Source of the DNA: MRBY01 sp943371005
Lineage (GTDB): Bacteria > Cyanobacteriota > Cyanobacteriia > Cyanobacteriales > MRBY01
DNA length: 64,000 nt
Direction: 5' to 3'
Assembly: GCA_943371005.1 (NCBI GenBank)
Contig: CALRTB020000010.1
Span: 1-64,000, forward strand
The notes beneath the pieces were generated by a model. It saw nothing but the letters and a program-made list of their open reading frames with translations. It searched no databases and was not told the DNA's origin. This document shows positions 51,310 through 60,689 of the stretch, in pieces. Numbering within the stretch: the first letter of the stretch is position 1; each line of letters starts with the position of its first letter. The position numbers were made by a program, and so were the translations under genes.

Positions 51310-52497
51310 TTAAGAAAAATCTAGGCGAACCTCTTGGCGTTTAAAGGGAATATCGGCATTGATCGCTTCGATTTCCTGTTGCTCCATCGTATTAATTTCA
51401 TCAATGTAAGCGTCTAAAACTTGGCCCATGCGGGGTTGATAAAAACGGTGGAGGCTATAGTTTGGGGTTGCCGGAAAACCACGCCGTCGTTTATGTTTGC
51501 CCCCAGCGCCCGGATCATACATCTTGATTCCCTGCTCAATGGCCCATTGGATCGGTTTGTAATAGCAGGCTTCGAAATGGAGGCAGTCATACTCATCAAA
51601 GGCGCCCCAATAGCGACCATAAAGATAATCATCTTTGCGGATACAAAAAGATAAACCGACGGGATGTTTATCATCTTCTGGCGTGTAGGCAGCGGCCAGG
51701 ACAACCCGATGGCGATAGGTAGATTCTAAGGTTTCAAAAAAGGGTTTACGGAGATATTTACTGCCCCAAAAAAACTTGTCGCAGGTGCTGCTATAAAAAC
51801 GATAAATTAAGGGAAAGTAATGGGCTGGGATTTCGTCGCCCGTCATCATTTTGAGGGATAAACCTGCTTTGTCAACGGCTTTGCGTTCGCGTTTAATGTT
51901 TTTGCGTTGGTTGGAGGTAAAAGCACCGAGGTAGTCGTCGAAGTTGTCAAAATTCTGGTTGCTCCAGATGTAGCCATGGTGGAGCCAAGCCCGGAAACCG
52001 AGTTGTTCCATGGTTTTTTGCCAGGTGGGATCGACAAACAGAAAATTACAACCGGAGAGTTGTTGGCGATCGCAAAATTGATCAATGGCAGCGACCATGA
52101 CCTGGGAAAGGGCCAGTTCATCTTCACCGGGGGCAATCAAAAAGCGGTATCCCACAGCCGGCGTAAAGGGCGTCATCCCCACGAGTTTTGGGTAATATTC
52201 GTGGCCCAAGCGGTAGGACAAATCGGCCCATTGGTGGTCAAAAACAAATTCGCCGTAGCTATGGCCTTTGATGTAGAGGGGGGCCATGGCAATAAATTCT
52301 CCATCCCGCTGCACCGATAGATGACAGGGTTGCCAGCCGGTTCGGGGGCCGACACTGCCGGAAAGTTCAATGTTGTGGAGCCAATCCCATTCTAAAAAAG
52401 GGGTTTTCAATGGCGCGGCGATCGCATCCCAGGCAGCTTTGGGGATTTCCGCGATTTCACTGTGCCAAGTAACGGTAATTTGCGACGGGGCAACCAT
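51310..52497 (-). CDS. GNAT/FemAB-like N-acyltransferase (DUF482)
   Basis: From ATG 52497 the protein has 395 residues; an in-frame TTG at 52509 would add four. Signature blocks are WEVAAxxPFLExW-like (here PFLEWDWLHNIE), SNQNFDNFDDYLGAFTSNQRKNIKRER and FEACYYKPIQWAIEQGIKMYDPGAGG then KRRRGF, typical of the DUF482/COG3146 predicted N-acyltransferases. Structurally these have two GNAT-like folds. The substrate is unknown; peptidoglycan or amino-acyl substrates are suspected for relatives. It is 78 bp downstream of the phosphoribosyltransferase gene on the same strand. Confidence 0.85.
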   Translation of the reverse strand: MVAPSQITVTWHSEIAEIPKAAWDAIAAPLKTPFLEWDWLHNIELSGSVGPRTGWQPCHLSVQRDGEFIAMAPLYIKGHSYGEFVFDHQWADLSYRLGHEYYPKLVGMTPFTPAVGYRFLIAPGEDELALSQVMVAAIDQFCDRQQLSGCNFLFVDPTWQKTMEQLGFRAWLHHGYIWSNQNFDNFDDYLGAFTSNQRKNIKRERKAVDKAGLSLKMMTGDEIPAHYFPLIYRFYSSTCDKFFWGSKYLRKPFFETLESTYRHRVVLAAAYTPEDDKHPVGLSFCIRKDDYLYGRYWGAFDEYDCLHFEACYYKPIQWAIEQGIKMYDPGAGGKHKRRRGFPATPNYSLHRFYQPRMGQVLDAYIDEINTMEQQEIEAINADIPFKRQEVRLDFS

Positions 52498-52575
52498 TGA
52501 TTTGGGCAAAATTTAAGAATTTTTTATACCTTAATGGATCTCGCTTGATTTTGCATCGCTCTCCCTGGGCGCGGC

Positions 52576-53055
52576 TCACCCTTTTTCGTAATGTTCAAAG
52601 GGCTGCTGAATCCAAGGATTATCCGGTAAATGCTGGGCGTAATAATCCGGCTGTACTTGGGAATGGCCTTTGTACCAGAGGACAGCGGTGCGAATTTCTG
52701 TAATCTGGGGGGCTTGGGTTTTGAGCCAGGTCTGGGTTTGCTGGAGACTCAGCCCCGAATCGACTAAATCATCTACCAGCAAAAGGCGATCGCCCAGAGG
52801 CCCAAAGTTCGTAAAATGTTCCGCAAACAAGAGTTTTCCCCGTTCTCGGTTGCCTGTGCCGCCGTAGCTAGCCACATTGAGAATTGCCAGGGGTTGATCG
52901 AAAATGCGCGCCAAAATGTCACCAATTCTTAAGCCACCTTTCGCCAAACAGAGAATTTGGTTGAATTCCCACTGGGATTTTTGAATTGTAGTGGCCAATT
53001 GTTCAATTAAAGCGTGGTATTCGGCCCAACTGATCTTGAGGTCTGCCATGGTCAT
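52576..53055 (-). CDS. Purine-type phosphoribosyltransferase
   Basis: The 159-residue protein has the PRPP-binding motif LLLVDDLVDSGLSL near residue 90 and a CLAKGGLRIGDILAR loop at about 37-50. These fit a hypoxanthine/xanthine-type PRTase that salvages purine bases, cytoplasmic. The start ATG 53055 overlaps the stop of the upstream DUF2227 gene (ATGA), so translation is coupled. A second ATG lies two codons inside. The purine specificity cannot be fixed here; small size and HPDNPWI-like C-terminal segment suggest a Gpt-like enzyme. Confidence 0.85.
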   Translation of the reverse strand: MTMADLKISWAEYHALIEQLATTIQKSQWEFNQILCLAKGGLRIGDILARIFDQPLAILNVASYGGTGNRERGKLLFAEHFTNFGPLGDRLLLVDDLVDSGLSLQQTQTWLKTQAPQITEIRTAVLWYKGHSQVQPDYYAQHLPDNPWIQQPFEHYEKG

Positions 53056-53630
53056 CTTCGGGAGGAACGGGGGGATTTACGACGTTTTTTGCGTTTTTTC
53101 CGAGGAAAGGAAGAAAATAAGCCTTGTTTCTGGGATCGTTTAACCGCCGAGCCCAGCCAATCGCTGACAGAATGACTCATCGCCCCGATTTCTAACCCCA
53201 CAAAGAGCGCTAAACTTTCCACCCAGTAATGCTGTTGCCACTGTTGTTGGACATTGAGAAAGACCGTGCGCCAATTCCAGGAAAAATCGAGAATCAATTG
53301 GGCGATCGCCACACCAATGATTGTTATAAACAGCAGAATTGAGCCTAGATAAAGCAGGCGAACGATGGTGCCAATTAAAAACCCATGGGAGAGGGCAGAA
53401 CGATGCCGGAGATTTTTTTGATAAGGAAGCCAGATCCAGCGAAAGATCCCCCAACGTTTAAACTGCACAGAATGAATATCCAAGTCTGGGCCAAACATCA
53501 AGCCACTGAACAGATAAGCCAAGCTCAAAATGAGGGCCAATTCCCACCGCCGCAGCAGAAGAAAACCGAGACCCACCACCACCGGCAATCCCCAGAACGT
53601 GATCTGATCGTGGGTGCGTCCGGAAGGCAT
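53052..53630 (-). CDS. DUF2227 membrane metal-binding protein
   Basis: The 192-residue protein begins MPSGRTHDQITFWGLP and has FGPDLDIHSVQFKRWG and NLRHRSALSHGFLIG, the His/Asp-rich motifs on which Pfam DUF2227 (putative metal-binding, YdjM-like) is defined. Four hydrophobic helices surround them. The C-terminus is strongly basic (RKKRKKRRKSP). Its ATG overlaps the zipN stop by one base and its stop overlaps the next start, a tight operon. Function is unknown; a membrane hydrolase-like role is possible. Confidence 0.85.
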   Translation of the reverse strand: MPSGRTHDQITFWGLPVVVGLGFLLLRRWELALILSLAYLFSGLMFGPDLDIHSVQFKRWGIFRWIWLPYQKNLRHRSALSHGFLIGTIVRLLYLGSILLFITIIGVAIAQLILDFSWNWRTVFLNVQQQWQQHYWVESLALFVGLEIGAMSHSVSDWLGSAVKRSQKQGLFSSFPRKKRKKRRKSPRSSRR

Positions 53631-55798
53631 TACAAGGTTTGGGAAGATTGGATCAACCAGCGATCGCCTTGGCGCACCAAACCATAGCGCACCCGCAAGC
53701 TGGAATCATAGGACTGGCTGGCATCGCGTTCCCCATTGGCCCGGTAATAGTCTGCCTTTTCCTGCACCTGGGCTTCTACGGTCGCCACATTGGGTTGGTC
53801 TGGGTTAAAGCTCACCGTTTCTACGGTCAAATTATGGTCATAGGTGCGGTAGGTGCCAGCGCTACGGACGGATTGGGCACTACTACGCCAGCGGGACAAG
53901 GAGGGTTCTACCAGAATATTTTCTAGGGCAGCTAAATCATGGTTTTGGCCAAAAGCTTTAGCTTTACTTTCAAACCAAGTTTGAATCACCTCAGCGGCGA
54001 TCGCCTCATTGATCACAGGTGTTGTTTCCGTCGTCGTCCCGTTATCAGGATTATTACTGGACTCGGCGGTATCTAGGCTGGGGATCGTCAGGGGTGGTTC
54101 ACCATTGAGGGTGACCTGTAGAGGTTCTTGGGTGGTCAGGCCAGACAAAATCCGCACGAGACCCACAACCACCAAAATACTCCCGACAATGGCGGCGATC
54201 GCCCCTAAAGGCCCCATGGACTTTTTCGGATGAGCTGGGGACGCTTCTGGGCCTGAGTCTAACGCTGCAGTAACAGGTGGTGCTTCGGGAGAGGGCGGCG
54301 CTGGGGCGACGGTGGAGGGAGTTTGCGTGACAAGATCCTCAAAGGAATTGACCTTCGCTGGACGGCTTGGGTGCGGCGGGGCAGTAGTCTCTGGAGTCGA
54401 TTTCTCTGCTTGTGTTTCTTCTGGGGCCACTGCTGGAGTGCTAGGGGAAGCCTCTGTTGGGGCAGATGTACTGTCTGCTTCTGGGTAAGGCGCGGCCGTT
54501 GGGACAGCCTCCGTGAGGAGATCATCGAGATACTGCTGTACCTCAGGGTCAGCGAAATAGGCCGTCAAAGAAACAGAGCCATCCTCGCGCCGTTGCCGGA
54601 GATCGCGAAAATGGGAAAAGACCTCCGTCTTCAGCCACTGTTCCCCATAGAGACACAAGCCTGGGAGTAGATCCGGTGCCCCCTCAGATTGCTCGCGAAT
54701 GTAGGCGATCGCCTCCTGTTCCTGGCTTTGTTCTAGCAGTTGATTGGCTTCCGTTGGCTGTCCCAAAAGCAACGCACAGATTGATTGCTCTAAATAAACA
54801 TCCTGGCGTTTACCGAGCCGTTCTAATAGGGTCTGGGCTTGGACAACTAAATCGGGTTGCCGTCGCGAAAACCCGGCCGCTAAGAGGGCATATACCGCGA
54901 GATAGGCTGCTGCCGCTGAAGGTCGCTTTGATTCTGCAACAAATAAATCCAACTGTTCTTGAACCGTCAGATAACTGCGTAACTGCTGGATGAACCGTAA
55001 AAAATCATCAATGCTGAGACCCGACTGATCATCCCCTTGGCCATCAATCCCTGCGCGGGCGCTCAACATTCCCTGGAGCAGTTGTAAGCCCCATTGTCGC
55101 TCTTGGGTTTCCGATTCTGGTCGGGCTAGAAGTTCTAATACTTGATAAGGTCTGAGTCGATAGAGATCTGCTTGGATCTCCTGTTGGAGGTCTTCAAATT
55201 GTGCCACATCTACCAATAATTCTTGACTCTTCTGACCTGATATGGCGGCCTGTTCGTAATGCTGCTGGAGCCACTGTTCCCGGCTTAATTCCCAATGGGC
55301 TAGGGCCAGACAAAGCCGCAGTTCTTGCTCAACGATTTCTACGGCCCCAAATTTTCCTTCTTTGACCAGCTTGCCTTTGCCCTTGAGGTAGGGGGTAGCC
55401 CACTTCAGCACCAATTCATACTCCCCCAGGTCTAGGAGCAATAGCAGTCCCCCCAGTAAATCTTTTTCCGCAATGTCAATGGTCGGTTGATGGGCTGTAA
55501 GTTCCTCTAACTCCGTGTCACTGGCGCTACGACCGGGGAAAGGTAGTTTCGGCCGGCTGGGAACAAGGGGGCGAAACATATTTCCCGACAGCTCATGGTC
55601 GTAGACGGCGCGGGTTTCTGTTTGGGATAACACCTCAAAGGCTTGCTCGATAATCCGGTTGCGGGCCTCAATGGCCAAGGCATTATGTTCGCGACGGGGG
55701 AACTGGGATAGGCGATCGCGATAGGCTTGGGTAATTTGAGCCGTGGTTGCCTTGGCGGGGACGCATAGGATGCGGTAATAGTCGAGCGGGATGCGCAC
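53630..55798 (-). CDS. zipN: Cell division protein ZipN/Ftn2 (ARC6 homologue)
   Basis: The 722-residue protein anchors FtsZ at the membrane in cyanobacteria and, as ARC6, in chloroplasts. It starts with a J-like domain (PLDYYRILCVPAKATTAQITQAYRDRL) that lacks the HPD triad, so it should not stimulate Hsp70. A helical middle, a Pro/Thr/Ser-rich linker and one membrane helix (AIAAIVGSILVVVGLV, about 540-560) follow. A C-terminal IMS-type periplasmic domain (about 600-722) matches the ARC6-like region. ATG 55798 is preceded by a 269-bp gap shared with divergent pdhA. Confidence 0.95.
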   Translation of the reverse strand: MRIPLDYYRILCVPAKATTAQITQAYRDRLSQFPRREHNALAIEARNRIIEQAFEVLSQTETRAVYDHELSGNMFRPLVPSRPKLPFPGRSASDTELEELTAHQPTIDIAEKDLLGGLLLLLDLGEYELVLKWATPYLKGKGKLVKEGKFGAVEIVEQELRLCLALAHWELSREQWLQQHYEQAAISGQKSQELLVDVAQFEDLQQEIQADLYRLRPYQVLELLARPESETQERQWGLQLLQGMLSARAGIDGQGDDQSGLSIDDFLRFIQQLRSYLTVQEQLDLFVAESKRPSAAAAYLAVYALLAAGFSRRQPDLVVQAQTLLERLGKRQDVYLEQSICALLLGQPTEANQLLEQSQEQEAIAYIREQSEGAPDLLPGLCLYGEQWLKTEVFSHFRDLRQRREDGSVSLTAYFADPEVQQYLDDLLTEAVPTAAPYPEADSTSAPTEASPSTPAVAPEETQAEKSTPETTAPPHPSRPAKVNSFEDLVTQTPSTVAPAPPSPEAPPVTAALDSGPEASPAHPKKSMGPLGAIAAIVGSILVVVGLVRILSGLTTQEPLQVTLNGEPPLTIPSLDTAESSNNPDNGTTTETTPVINEAIAAEVIQTWFESKAKAFGQNHDLAALENILVEPSLSRWRSSAQSVRSAGTYRTYDHNLTVETVSFNPDQPNVATVEAQVQEKADYYRANGERDASQSYDSSLRVRYGLVRQGDRWLIQSSQTL

Positions 55799-56067
55799 AG
55801 TTTACTTTCCTATCAGCAAAAGTCAGGTCAATTAAGGTTATATTAGCCAAAGAATTTTAAACACCATAGGTTGCACGCTGTAGCGTTATTGAGCCTAGCA
55901 GTTCGTAGAACATCGACCTCAGACTCCGTGTTTTCTGGATTGCTGGGCGATTGAACCGATGATGCTTTGCTTCTATGGAAGTCAATTTGATTCTAAACTG
56001 TTACTGCAGATTTCACACAGCCCTTGCGCCGCGTGATCGACTCATAAGACTAACCGAAAAATCCTGA

Positions 56068-57108
56068 ATGTTAATGATGCATAAAGAACGGACAGCCCCA
56101 GAATTTGATAGTTCTTCGGTAGAGATCACCAAAGAAGAAGCCCTCATGCTCTACGAAGATATGACCTTAGGACGCTTGTTCGAGGATAAGTGTGCTGAGA
56201 TGTACTACCGAGGCAAGATGTTTGGCTTCGTCCACCTCTACAACGGTCAGGAAGCGGTTTCCACTGGGGTGATCCGCTCAATGCGGCAGGGAGAAGATTT
56301 TGTTTGTAGTACCTACCGTGACCACGTCCATGCCCTCAGTGCTGGGGTGCCCGCACGGGAAGTCATGGCGGAACTGTTTGGGAAAGAAACAGGCTGTAGC
56401 AAGGGTCGGGGTGGCTCGATGCACATGTTTTCAAAAGAGCATGGTCTTTTGGGGGGCTATGCGTTTATCGGGGAAGGGATTCCGGTGGCGGCAGGGGCAG
56501 CCCTCCAAAGTAAATACCGCCAGGAAGTGATGGGGAATAAAAATGCTGATAATGTGACGGCTTGTTTCTTTGGGGATGGCACCTCCAATAATGGTCAATT
56601 CTTCGAGACCCTGAATATGGCAGCCCTCTGGAAATTGCCAATTCTATTTGTTGTGGAAAACAACAAGTGGGCGATCGGTATGGCGCACGAACGGGCAACG
56701 TCCCAGCCAGAAATTTATAAAAAAGCGAGTGTGTTTGGGATGCCCGGCTATGAAGTGGACGGGATGGATGTCCTCGCGATGCGGGATGTGGCCCAAAAGG
56801 CGATCGCTAGAGCAAGAGCTGGGGAAGGGCCAACTTTGATCGAAGCACTCACCTACCGTTTCCGGGGTCACTCCCTCGCCGATCCCGATGAATTGCGCTC
56901 TGCTGAAGAAAAAGAATTCTGGGCCCAGCGGGATCCAATTAAACGCTTTGAAAAATTTGTCACCAATCGGGGCTTGGCTACCGCCGAGGAACTAAAGGCG
57001 ATTGAGAAGAAAATTCAAGAAGTTGTCAATGAGTCTGTGACCTTCGCTGAAAGTAGTCCCGAACCGAATCCGGCAGAGTTGCGCAAGTACATTTTCGCCG
57101 AAAGCTAA
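56068..57108 (+). CDS. pdhA: Pyruvate dehydrogenase E1 alpha subunit
   Basis: PdhA (with PdhB) decarboxylates pyruvate using thiamine diphosphate. The 346-residue sequence contains the ThDP motif starting GDGTSNNGQFFETLNMA and ending VVENN (about 170-200), the SxxRG-type loop YRDHVHAL, and YRFRGHSLADPDELR, whose Ser/His region is the conserved phosphorylation loop in eukaryotic E1. The start is ATG 56068; ATG 56074 and ATG 56077 are alternatives. pdhB is unlinked, as usual in cyanobacteria. A strong terminator follows. Confidence 0.96.
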   Translation: MLMMHKERTAPEFDSSSVEITKEEALMLYEDMTLGRLFEDKCAEMYYRGKMFGFVHLYNGQEAVSTGVIRSMRQGEDFVCSTYRDHVHALSAGVPAREVMAELFGKETGCSKGRGGSMHMFSKEHGLLGGYAFIGEGIPVAAGAALQSKYRQEVMGNKNADNVTACFFGDGTSNNGQFFETLNMAALWKLPILFVVENNKWAIGMAHERATSQPEIYKKASVFGMPGYEVDGMDVLAMRDVAQKAIARARAGEGPTLIEALTYRFRGHSLADPDELRSAEEKEFWAQRDPIKRFEKFVTNRGLATAEELKAIEKKIQEVVNESVTFAESSPEPNPAELRKYIFAES

Positions 57109-57133
57109 AACCGATATCTGAATATCTAAAGTT

Positions 57134-57177
57134 AAGGTTGGCGATTTCACCCAAAAGGCGATCGCCAACCTTTTTTT
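57134..57177 (+). terminator. Terminator of pdhA with HIP1-containing stem
   Basis: AAGGTTGGCGAT (57134-57145) and ATCGCCAACCTT (57161-57172) pair perfectly over 12 bases around a 15-base loop, followed by TTTTT. The right arm shares bases with a HIP1 octamer (57158-57165). Confidence 0.9.
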
Positions 57178-57265
57178 ATGGGTCAATTTCAGGGGCCAAA
57201 TTCGGGGGCAAAAAAGTTTGCTACCATTTTATTCACTCAAAACAAGCGCAGATCGATAGAAATTA

Positions 57266-58591
57266 ATGGGCATTACACCGCAGGAATACCAACAGCGTCG
57301 CCAAGCATTCATGACCAAAATTGGCCAGGGAACCGCCATCCTACGCAGTGCGCCCCACGCGGTGATGCATAACGATGTGGAATACAATTTCCGCCAGGAC
57401 AGCGATTTTTATTACCTGACGGGCTTTAATGAACCCAATGCGGTGGCTGTATTTGCCCCCCACCACCCGGAACATCAATTTATTCTGTTTGTGCAACCCA
57501 AGGATCTTGCCCAGGAAATTTGGGTCGGCTACCGGGCAGGGGTAGAAGGAGCCAAGGAAAAATTCGGTGCTGATATCACCTACTCAATCCAAGAGTTAGA
57601 CGAAAAACTGCCCGAATATCTCAAGGGAGGCGATCGCCTTTTTTATCACCTAGGCCGGGACGAAAAATTCAACCAAACGATTCTGCAACATTATCAACGT
57701 CTCCTGGCAACCCGCTCGAAGCGTGGTACAGGCCCCACTGCCCTTGAAGATCCCGGGTCGATTTTACACGCGATGCGCATGGTCAAAAGCCCGGCGGAAC
57801 TAGATCTGATGCGTCGGGCCACGGCCATTTCTGCCAAAGCTCACCTCTGGGCGCTGGAATATGCGAGACCCGGACTCTACGAATACCAAGTCCAAGCCGA
57901 GATCGAACACCTTTTCCGCCTCGAGGGAGCTGCTGGCTTTGCTTACCCTTCCATTGTTGCCGGGGGAGCCAATGCCTGTATCCTCCACTACGTCGAGAAT
58001 AGTGCCCAACTCCAGGACAACGAATTACTCTTGATCGATGCGGGGGCTTGCTATGACTACTACAACGGCGATATTACCCGTACCTTCCCCATTGGTGGCC
58101 GATTTACCCCAGCACAAAAAACCCTCTACGAAATTGTCCTCGAAGCGCAAAAACAAGCCATTGAAGCTGTCCAGCCGGGGCATTCCTACCAAGGTTCCCA
58201 CGCTGCCGCTGTGCGCGTCATCACCCAGGGACTGCTGGATTTGGGGCTACTCCGGGGCGATCTCGAAGAACTGATCGAAGGGGAAAAATATAAGCCTTTC
58301 TTTATGCATGGCACTGGCCACTGGTTAGGGTTAGATGTCCATGATGCGGGGATCTACAAAATCGGCCCAGAAAAGGATGCTTGGACGGATTTTGCGGCGG
58401 GTAATATTGTCACCGTTGAACCGGGTATTTACATTTCCCCTTACATTGAACCGGCCGAAGGTCAGCCGGAAATTCCCGACCACTGGAAGGGCATTGGTAT
58501 TCGCATTGAAGATGATGTTCTAGTCACAGATACAGGCCATGAGGTTTTGACGGCGGCTGTCCCCAAGGAAATTAAAGATCTAGAGCACTAG
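57266..58591 (+). CDS. pepP: Xaa-Pro aminopeptidase (aminopeptidase P)
   Basis: The 441-residue M24B metallopeptidase removes N-terminal residues before proline. The N-terminal domain has YYLTGFNEPNAVAVF; the pita-bread catalytic domain has metal ligands in LLIDAGACYDYYNGDITRTFP (two Asp), FFMHGTGHWLGLDVHD (His), VEPGIYI (Glu) and IGIRIEDDVLVT (Glu). The start ATG 57266 is preceded by an AT-rich region. Length is normal. Likely monocistronic or joined to the small frame downstream. Confidence 0.95.
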   Translation: MGITPQEYQQRRQAFMTKIGQGTAILRSAPHAVMHNDVEYNFRQDSDFYYLTGFNEPNAVAVFAPHHPEHQFILFVQPKDLAQEIWVGYRAGVEGAKEKFGADITYSIQELDEKLPEYLKGGDRLFYHLGRDEKFNQTILQHYQRLLATRSKRGTGPTALEDPGSILHAMRMVKSPAELDLMRRATAISAKAHLWALEYARPGLYEYQVQAEIEHLFRLEGAAGFAYPSIVAGGANACILHYVENSAQLQDNELLLIDAGACYDYYNGDITRTFPIGGRFTPAQKTLYEIVLEAQKQAIEAVQPGHSYQGSHAAAVRVITQGLLDLGLLRGDLEELIEGEKYKPFFMHGTGHWLGLDVHDAGIYKIGPEKDAWTDFAAGNIVTVEPGIYISPYIEPAEGQPEIPDHWKGIGIRIEDDVLVTDTGHEVLTAAVPKEIKDLEH

Positions 58592-58606
58592 GGAATCATT
58601 TTCGAG

Positions 58607-58729
58607 ATGCAGCGTGATTTACTCGGCTTTGGGCTATTTTTTCTGGGTCTAACGGTCTATCTATTTTGGTCGGCGAAAACGGAAATGGGCACTAAAATCG
58701 GTCAAAAAATAAAAGGCGATCGCCGCTAA
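58607..58729 (+). CDS. Predicted 40-residue membrane peptide
   Basis: ATG 58607 to TAA 58727-58729 encodes MQRDLLGFGLFFLGLTVYLF followed by WSAKTEMGTKIGQKIKGDRR. It has one membrane helix, a short acidic-basic N-terminus and a strongly basic C-terminus (positive-inside). It lies 15 bp after pepP. There is no strong ribosome-binding site. Composition and topology look like a genuine small membrane protein, but I do not recognise the family; expression would need proof. Confidence 0.45.
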   Translation: MQRDLLGFGLFFLGLTVYLFWSAKTEMGTKIGQKIKGDRR

Positions 58730-58908
58730 TTGGCCCTAACAAGTTTCGGTCATTGTTGCCCCGGCCCAGGAATCGTAACAAATTTCTGTTTAAGCCTTGA
58801 TCTTGCCAAAATTCCAGAATAAAGTAGCCCAAGGGTTGTACAGACTCGACACATCCATGGTGCCTCCTTGTCTGTGCCCTGCGACCTTCCAGCCTAGAGA
58901 AATTGACT

Positions 58909-59307
58909 ATGGAACTCGAATATCCAGATGACCTCCGCTATTTAGATAGCCACGAATACATTCGCCTCGATGGGGAAATTGCCACCATTGGCTTGAGTGC
59001 CCATGCCATCGATGAGTTGGGGGATATTGTGTTCCTAGAGCTACCGGAGGAAGGGGATGCAATTGTCGTGGGCGAAACCTTTGGCAGTATTGAATCAGTT
59101 AAAGCTGTAGAGGATCTTTACGCACCGATTTCCGGCACCGTTATTGACCGCAATGAGGCGCTAATTCAATCGCCAGAAATGGTTTCCGAAGACCCCTACG
59201 AAGAGGGGTGGTTTATCAAGGTGCGGGTCGATAATCTCGACGACGAGATGCTCGCAGAAACGATGACCGCCGAAGAATACCGGCTTCAGGTGGCAGGCGA
59301 AGAATAG
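58909..59307 (+). CDS. gcvH: Glycine cleavage system H protein
   Basis: GcvH shuttles the aminomethyl group on a lipoyl arm during photorespiratory glycine oxidation. From ATG 58909 the 132-residue protein has HEYIRLDGEIATIGLSAHA, ELGDIVFLELPE and the lipoyl-lysine site SIESVKAVEDLY with Lys65, the same position as in E. coli. An in-frame TTG at 58903 is not needed. It converges on the DMT gene with a 22-base overlap. gcvP and gcvT are not linked, common in cyanobacteria. Confidence 0.96.
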   Translation: MELEYPDDLRYLDSHEYIRLDGEIATIGLSAHAIDELGDIVFLELPEEGDAIVVGETFGSIESVKAVEDLYAPISGTVIDRNEALIQSPEMVSEDPYEEGWFIKVRVDNLDDEMLAETMTAEEYRLQVAGEE

Positions 59308-60317
59308 GATTTTGTTGAAGCTTGGGTTTGGGGCTTTTGGGTCTGGGCTGATTTTGCCAGGTAGATCCCCCCAAGCACCCCGCAGAAGGCGATCGCATTG
59401 GTCGGCGTTAAAGTTTCACCCAAGAGGCCCCAGGCAAACACTGCCGTGATAATTGGCTCTAAGAGCAGAAAAATCGCCACAAAACCAGACGAAAACGTTT
59501 TGAGACTATAGACCACTAATCCCTGGCCAAAACATTGACATAAAATGGCCAAACCAATGGCGGCTCCCCACACCGGCAAAGATTGGGGAAACAGATGATC
59601 TTCGGTGAGCCACACAAAAGGCAACAGCAATAGGCAACCGAAACCGCAACGCCAGAGCAAAATTTGGCTTGCCCCCAGGCGATCGCGCAGATTTTCCACC
59701 AAGAGTAAATTCACCCCATAACAAAGGGCGGACAGCAGGGCCAGCAGATCCCCGGTCAAATGCTGCCAGGCCAACTGGAAATCGGTCACCCCGATGGCGA
59801 TCGCCCCGCCCATGGCCACCACCAGGCCCCAGAGAAAACGTCGGTCAAAGCTTTGGCGGAACCACAACCAAGCCCCCAGGGTCGTGAACAGCGGCGTTAG
59901 ATTTCGCAGCACCGTCGAATTCGCCACACTCGTCTCCGCGAGGGATAGCGCCCATAACACCACTGAACTCGAGGAAACAGCCCCTACTAATAGCAATAGA
60001 GCATAATCTTTGCCGGTGATCCGTGGGGCGATCGCCATAACGTTGTCATCATTTGCCCTGGGTTTCAGTAATTCCCACAAGCCCAAAACCACCGTCGCCA
60101 GCCACAACCGATTAAAAACCGTTGCCCCAGCCCCTAGCTCCGTACTGCACCAACGGATAAAAATCGCCGCAAACGATACCGCCAGCAAGGCCAAAATGAG
60201 TAAAAATAAAGTCCACTGCAAGGGCGACTGGGTTGACGGATCAGGAGAAGCCGATCCACGGGTGGTCGCTGCATCAGAGGCAAAAGAGTCTTGGGAAACA
60301 GGGGAAGGAGAGATCAC
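59286..60317 (-). CDS. DMT-family (EamA) permease
   Basis: The 343-residue protein has two EamA repeats with about ten membrane helices. The first repeat ends near VLWALSLAETSVANSTVLRNLTPLFTTL and the second near LLEPIITAVFAWGLLGETLT, both standard EamA patterns. A ~30-residue Ser/Pro-rich N-terminus precedes the first helix. Substrates of this class vary (amino acids, nucleotide sugars, drugs) and cannot be named from sequence. It converges with gcvH by 22 overlapping bases. Confidence 0.88.
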   Translation of the reverse strand: MISPSPVSQDSFASDAATTRGSASPDPSTQSPLQWTLFLLILALLAVSFAAIFIRWCSTELGAGATVFNRLWLATVVLGLWELLKPRANDDNVMAIAPRITGKDYALLLLVGAVSSSSVVLWALSLAETSVANSTVLRNLTPLFTTLGAWLWFRQSFDRRFLWGLVVAMGGAIAIGVTDFQLAWQHLTGDLLALLSALCYGVNLLLVENLRDRLGASQILLWRCGFGCLLLLPFVWLTEDHLFPQSLPVWGAAIGLAILCQCFGQGLVVYSLKTFSSGFVAIFLLLEPIITAVFAWGLLGETLTPTNAIAFCGVLGGIYLAKSAQTQKPQTQASTKSYSSPAT

Positions 60318-60689
60318 AGCACCATCACTTTGAAAATCTAAAAAATTTAATTAAACATTTAACCTTAACTGAATCTAGCGCAGGCGGTGATCAATCTTCC
60401 CTTTGCTTGGGGAACGCAGATTACCCACCCAACGAAAAGCACCCATCCACCCCCAGAAAATCCCAGAAAGTTGCTATCAAAATGAGAATTAAGTTAAATT
60501 TAGTTAAGACATCGTCATAAAAACGCCAATTTATAGGCAAAGCCCCTAAGCAACGCTTTCTTTTTATACTGCTAGTAAGCGCGAAAACCTTTGCTTCGTG
60601 GTGCGCCCTTCGGGATTGCAAAGATCGGTGGCCCTTCGCTGCTTCTCTTCGCATCCATTTATTGAATCAAACATAACAAAGATTAACCC
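60318..60689 (+). other. Long intergenic leader upstream of ftsH
   Basis: These 372 bases separate divergent genes and hold no supportable ORF. A TATACT box at 60565-60570 could be a -10 element, though no clear -35 lies 17 bases upstream. CTTTGC (60589-60594) and GCAAAG (60618-60623) form an inverted repeat in the presumed 5' leader, enclosing a CCCTTCGGG mini-hairpin. A structured leader for ftsH is plausible but unproven. Confidence 0.35.
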
